Below, piece after piece: positions 5,020-7,100 of a stretch of 7,100 nucleotides of DNA. The position numbers were made by a program, and so were the translations under genes. Under the pieces are notes generated by a model. That model had not been told where the DNA came from. It did no database searches and saw only the letters and a program-made list of their open reading frames with translations. The stretch's first letter is position 1; every line of letters starts with the position of its first letter. Origin of the DNA: DASRWT01 sp046728035. Its GTDB lineage: Bacteria > Methylomirabilota > Methylomirabilia > Rokubacteriales > CSP1-6. The stretch covers positions 1-7,100 of the forward strand of contig JBKPDT010000300.1 of assembly GCA_046728035.1 (NCBI GenBank), given 5' to 3'.

Positions 5020-6216
5020 CTAGCTCCGCGCGGAGCCGACGACGGACACGAACGACACGCACTCACCCGGCGCGCCGCCGAGATTGTGCGTGAGGGCGAG
5101 CTTCCGGCCGCGCGCCACGCTGGCGATCTGCCGCTTGCCCGCCTCGCCCCGCAGCTGCAGCCACGCCTCGAAGAGCATGCGCAGGCCGGAGGCGCCGATG
5201 GGATGGCCGAAGGACTTGAGGCCGCCGTCGGGGTTCACCGCCAGCTCGCCCTCGTGGTCGAAGGTGCCGTTGAGCACTTCCTTCCACCCGGTGCCGCGCT
5301 GGGCGAAGCCGAGGTCTTCCATCAGCACCAGCTCGGTCGGCGTGAAGCAGTCGTGCACCTCCGCCATGGCCAGCTCCGCGCGCGGATCCTTGATGCCGGC
5401 CTGCGCGTAGGCGTCGGTGGCGGAGGCCACCACCTCGGGGAAGGTGGTGTAATCGTAGTCCGGATCGATGGGACCGGTGGCGGGGCCGGCGATGAAGGAG
5501 AGCGCCTTCACGAACAGCGGCTTGTCCGTGTACTTGTAGGCGTCTTCGGAGCGGACGATCACCGCCGCCGCGGAGCCGTCGGAGACACCCGAGCAGTCGA
5601 AGATGCCCAGCGCGCCCGCCACCTGCGGCGAGCACGCGATCACGTCCTTGGCCACTTCCTTGCGGAACTGCGCGCGGGGATTCAGCGCGCCGTTCTTGTG
5701 GTTCTTCCAGGCGATGCGGGTCATCGCCTCCTTGAAGGCCGCCTCATCCACGCCGAACTTCTTGCAGTAGGCGGGGGCGAGCAGGCTGAAGGTGGCGGGG
5801 GCGGTGAGGCCCGCGCGCGTGCCGTCCTCGGGCGCGCCGATGCTGGGCAGGCCGGAGATGCCGGAGTCCTTCAGCTTCTCCACGCCGATGGCCATGGCCA
5901 TGTCGTAGGCGCCGGAGGCCACCGCGTAGCAGGCGTTGCGGAACGCCTCCGAGCCTGTGGCGCAGTAGTTCTCGAGCCGGCTCACCGGCTTGTAGTTGAG
6001 CTTGAGCGGGCGCGACAGCGTGAGGCCGCTCTGCCCGGAGAAGAGGGTGCCGAGCCAGAAGGCGTCCACCATGTCGATGGGCACGCTGGCGGAGTTGAGC
6101 GCCTCCTGGGACGACTCCACGAGGAGATCGCTGACGCTCTTGTCCCAGTGCTCGCCGAAGGTGGTGCAGCCCATGCCGACGATCGCCACGCGGTCCCGAA
6201 TGCCGTTGCTCGCCAT
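5020..6216 (-). CDS. SCP2-type thiolase / acetyl-CoA acetyltransferase-like protein
   Basis: Thiolase-superfamily enzyme of the SCP-x/SCP2 type, expected to cleave 3-ketoacyl-CoA with CoA or to catalyse the reverse Claisen condensation. At 398 residues it is full length. The opening V-A-I-V-G-M-G-C-T-T-F-G is typical. The nucleophilic Cys85 lies in E-N-Y-C-A-T-G-S-E-A (82-91), H-D-C-F-T at 288-292, and V-N-P-D-G-G-L-x-x-F-G-H-P-I-G-A-S-G at about 327-344 with His338. The ending H-N-L-G-G-A-P-G-E-C-V-S-F-V replaces the C-x-G-G-G of classical thiolases, as is usual in this subgroup. ATG 6216 has AGGAGG (6225-6230 on the plus strand as CCTCCT) 8 bases upstream, the strongest ribosome site of the minus-strand cluster, and it is the first gene of the tight run. 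No DUF35/OB-fold partner protein, often found beside SCP2-type thiolases, is visible. Biosynthetic versus degradative direction cannot be told. Confidence 0.92.
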   Translation of the reverse strand: MASNGIRDRVAIVGMGCTTFGEHWDKSVSDLLVESSQEALNSASVPIDMVDAFWLGTLFSGQSGLTLSRPLKLNYKPVSRLENYCATGSEAFRNACYAVASGAYDMAMAIGVEKLKDSGISGLPSIGAPEDGTRAGLTAPATFSLLAPAYCKKFGVDEAAFKEAMTRIAWKNHKNGALNPRAQFRKEVAKDVIACSPQVAGALGIFDCSGVSDGSAAAVIVRSEDAYKYTDKPLFVKALSFIAGPATGPIDPDYDYTTFPEVVASATDAYAQAGIKDPRAELAMAEVHDCFTPTELVLMEDLGFAQRGTGWKEVLNGTFDHEGELAVNPDGGLKSFGHPIGASGLRMLFEAWLQLRGEAGKRQIASVARGRKLALTHNLGGAPGECVSFVSVVGSARS

Positions 6217-6224
6217 TGATCGTC

Positions 6225-6230
6225 CCTCCT
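6225..6230 (-). promoter_or_regulatory. Shine-Dalgarno AGGAGG of the thiolase gene
   Basis: The minus strand reads AGGAGG 8 bases before the thiolase ATG at 6216, confirming that start. The 34-base gap to the upstream methyltransferase (6217-6250) holds this site. I see no convincing -35/-10 pair in it, so the operon promoter is either inside or upstream of the methyltransferase gene. Confidence 0.8.
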
Positions 6231-6250
6231 GTGCCTAGGCTATCACAACG

Positions 6251-7100
6251 CTACTTCACTCCGCCGCCGACGATGACTTCGCACGGCGATTCGAAACCGT
6301 CACCGCCCTGGTAGCGCTCCAGCGCATGCTCGATCTCCTGCCAGGCGTCGTCGCGTGCGGCCTCCGTCAATCCGGCGAGCATGTGATGGAGCGCGCCGAA
6401 CGATTCTCTCTCGAAGCGGACACACTCCCGGGCCGACGCCATGCGGAGCGGCGCCGACACGCACTCCGTCTGAACATCGCGAAATCCCGCCTGGGTCAAT
6501 GCCGTCGCGAGAACGCCAGGGCCGCCAAGACTGAACGGCCCCGGCTGCCCTGGCGGGGGGGCGGGGAGGCCGGCACGACGACGAATGATCGCGATCGGGA
6601 CGGAGAAGAACGGGTTCTTGTCCGGCGTCGAGAAGACGATGGCTCCGAGTCGGCCGCCCGGCTTCAGCACGCGCCGGATCTCGGCAAGCGCCCGGGGCAG
6701 GTCGGGAAGGAAGAACAGGCCGAAGCGGGACACGACGACATCGAATGCTCCTTCGTCGAGCGGGAGGTGCTCGGCGTCCATGACTCTCGCCTCGAGGTGC
6801 GCCACGCCGCGTTCACGCGCGGTGCGCGCGGCCAGCGCGACCAGATTCGGCGCGATGTCCGTCGCGAGCACGAACCCGGTGGGGCCGACCCGTTCCGCCG
6901 CCATCAAGGACTGATCCCCGTCGCCGGCGGCGACATCGAGGACCCGCATGCCCGGAGCCACGCGGGCCCGCTCGAGCATCAGGTCCGTTACCGGCCCCGC
7001 CCACCTTCGCACGACGGGAATCCACCGGTGCCATGCCTCGGCCGCGCCCTGCCACTGCTCGCGCGTCGCTTCCTTGTACTTCAGGGCATCGAAGCGGGGC
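6251..7100 (-). CDS. Class I SAM-dependent methyltransferase, 5' end beyond the window
   Basis: Transfers a methyl group from S-adenosylmethionine to an unidentified small-molecule acceptor; it resembles the UbiE/COQ5-like Methyltransf_11 group. About 282 residues are visible. The frame is open to the right edge, reading F-D-A-L-K-Y-K-E-A-T-R-E-Q-W-Q-G-A-A-E-A-W-H-R-W, which looks like genuine family N-terminus, so the GTG at 7012 is internal and the true start lies just past base 7100. SAM motif I is V-L-D-V-A-A-G-D-G-D-Q-S at about visible residues 53-64. Next come A-T-D-I-A-P-N (motif II acidic residue), M-D-A-E-H-L-P-L, F-D-V-V-V-S-R-F-G-L-F-F and the post-motif V-L-K-P-G-G-R-L. The TAG stop at 6253-6251 is 34 bases before the thiolase start on the same strand, so co-transcription is possible but less certain than for the genes downstream. 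Confidence 0.9.
   Translation of the reverse strand, partial: PRFDALKYKEATREQWQGAAEAWHRWIPVVRRWAGPVTDLMLERARVAPGMRVLDVAAGDGDQSLMAAERVGPTGFVLATDIAPNLVALAARTARERGVAHLEARVMDAEHLPLDEGAFDVVVSRFGLFFLPDLPRALAEIRRVLKPGGRLGAIVFSTPDKNPFFSVPIAIIRRRAGLPAPPPGQPGPFSLGGPGVLATALTQAGFRDVQTECVSAPLRMASARECVRFERESFGALHHMLAGLTEAARDDAWQEIEHALERYQGGDGFESPCEVIVGGGVK

Noticed and set aside
5015..5062. Sulfurtransferase start at GTG 5062
   Set aside because: It would overlap the thiolase by 43 bases and add an Arg/Val-rich leader unlike the family. GTG 5014 has a GGAG at good spacing and gives the expected length.
5086..6219. A 377-residue plus-strand reading frame
   Set aside because: It lies wholly antisense to the well-supported thiolase and shows no family motif; it is a GC-driven shadow frame.
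1..7100. CRISPR arrays, tRNA/rRNA genes, insertion sequences, prophage or toxin-antitoxin genes
   Set aside because: No regularly spaced repeats, cloverleaf-like or rRNA-like segments, transposase motifs or terminal inverted repeats were seen. Nearly all bases are accounted for by metabolic genes.

Overview
The window is very GC-rich (roughly two-thirds or more G+C by eye), densely packed, and has short or negative intergenic gaps and GTG as well as ATG starts. Gene content is catabolic: a branched-chain amino-acid-type periplasmic binding protein, an SCP2-type thiolase, a MaoC hydratase, an SDR, a nitroreductase and a probable UGA-decoding selenoprotein. This suits an environmental high-GC bacterium, for example a Rokubacteria/Methylomirabilota- or Deltaproteobacteria-like lineage. 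The lineage is inference; no marker gene is present.

Left edge (1-987): bases 1 to about 120 encode, on the minus strand, an unmistakable hydantoinase B/N-methylhydantoinase (HyuB) fragment. At about 120-136 this changes abruptly into the plus-strand interior of a LivK-like substrate-binding protein. Both genes lose their 5' parts at the same point, head to head, so this is a rearrangement breakpoint or an assembly chimera.

Middle (988-1600, plus): after a possible promoter and a strong Shine-Dalgarno comes a carboxymuconolactone decarboxylase/AhpD-like gene split by one in-frame TGA. The TGA sits exactly where the second cysteine of the family's CxxC redox motif belongs, and a bacterial SECIS-like hairpin begins 8 bases after it. 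I read it as a 178-residue selenoprotein with a V-P-Y-U active site. It is the most interesting item in the window.

Right (1597-6216, minus): a tightly spaced cluster is transcribed leftwards in the order thiolase, rhodanese-type sulfurtransferase, SDR, MaoC hydratase, nitroreductase, then a decayed alpha/beta hydrolase. Gaps are 3-10 bases or overlaps, so it is very probably one operon. Thiolase, SDR and MaoC suggest handling of acyl-CoA thioesters (chain shortening or condensation, ketoacyl/hydroxyacyl redox, enoyl hydration). The sulfurtransferase and nitroreductase are accessory redox or sulfur functions of unknown substrate. The hydrolase lacks its N-terminus and has two frameshifts. Its stop codon overlaps the selenoprotein stop codon tail to tail.

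Right edge (6251-7100, minus): a class I SAM-dependent methyltransferase lies 34 bases upstream of the thiolase and runs off the window.

No tRNA, rRNA, CRISPR array, insertion sequence or clear intrinsic terminator was seen. No gene-free stretch exceeds 300 bases; the longest is 988-1063.
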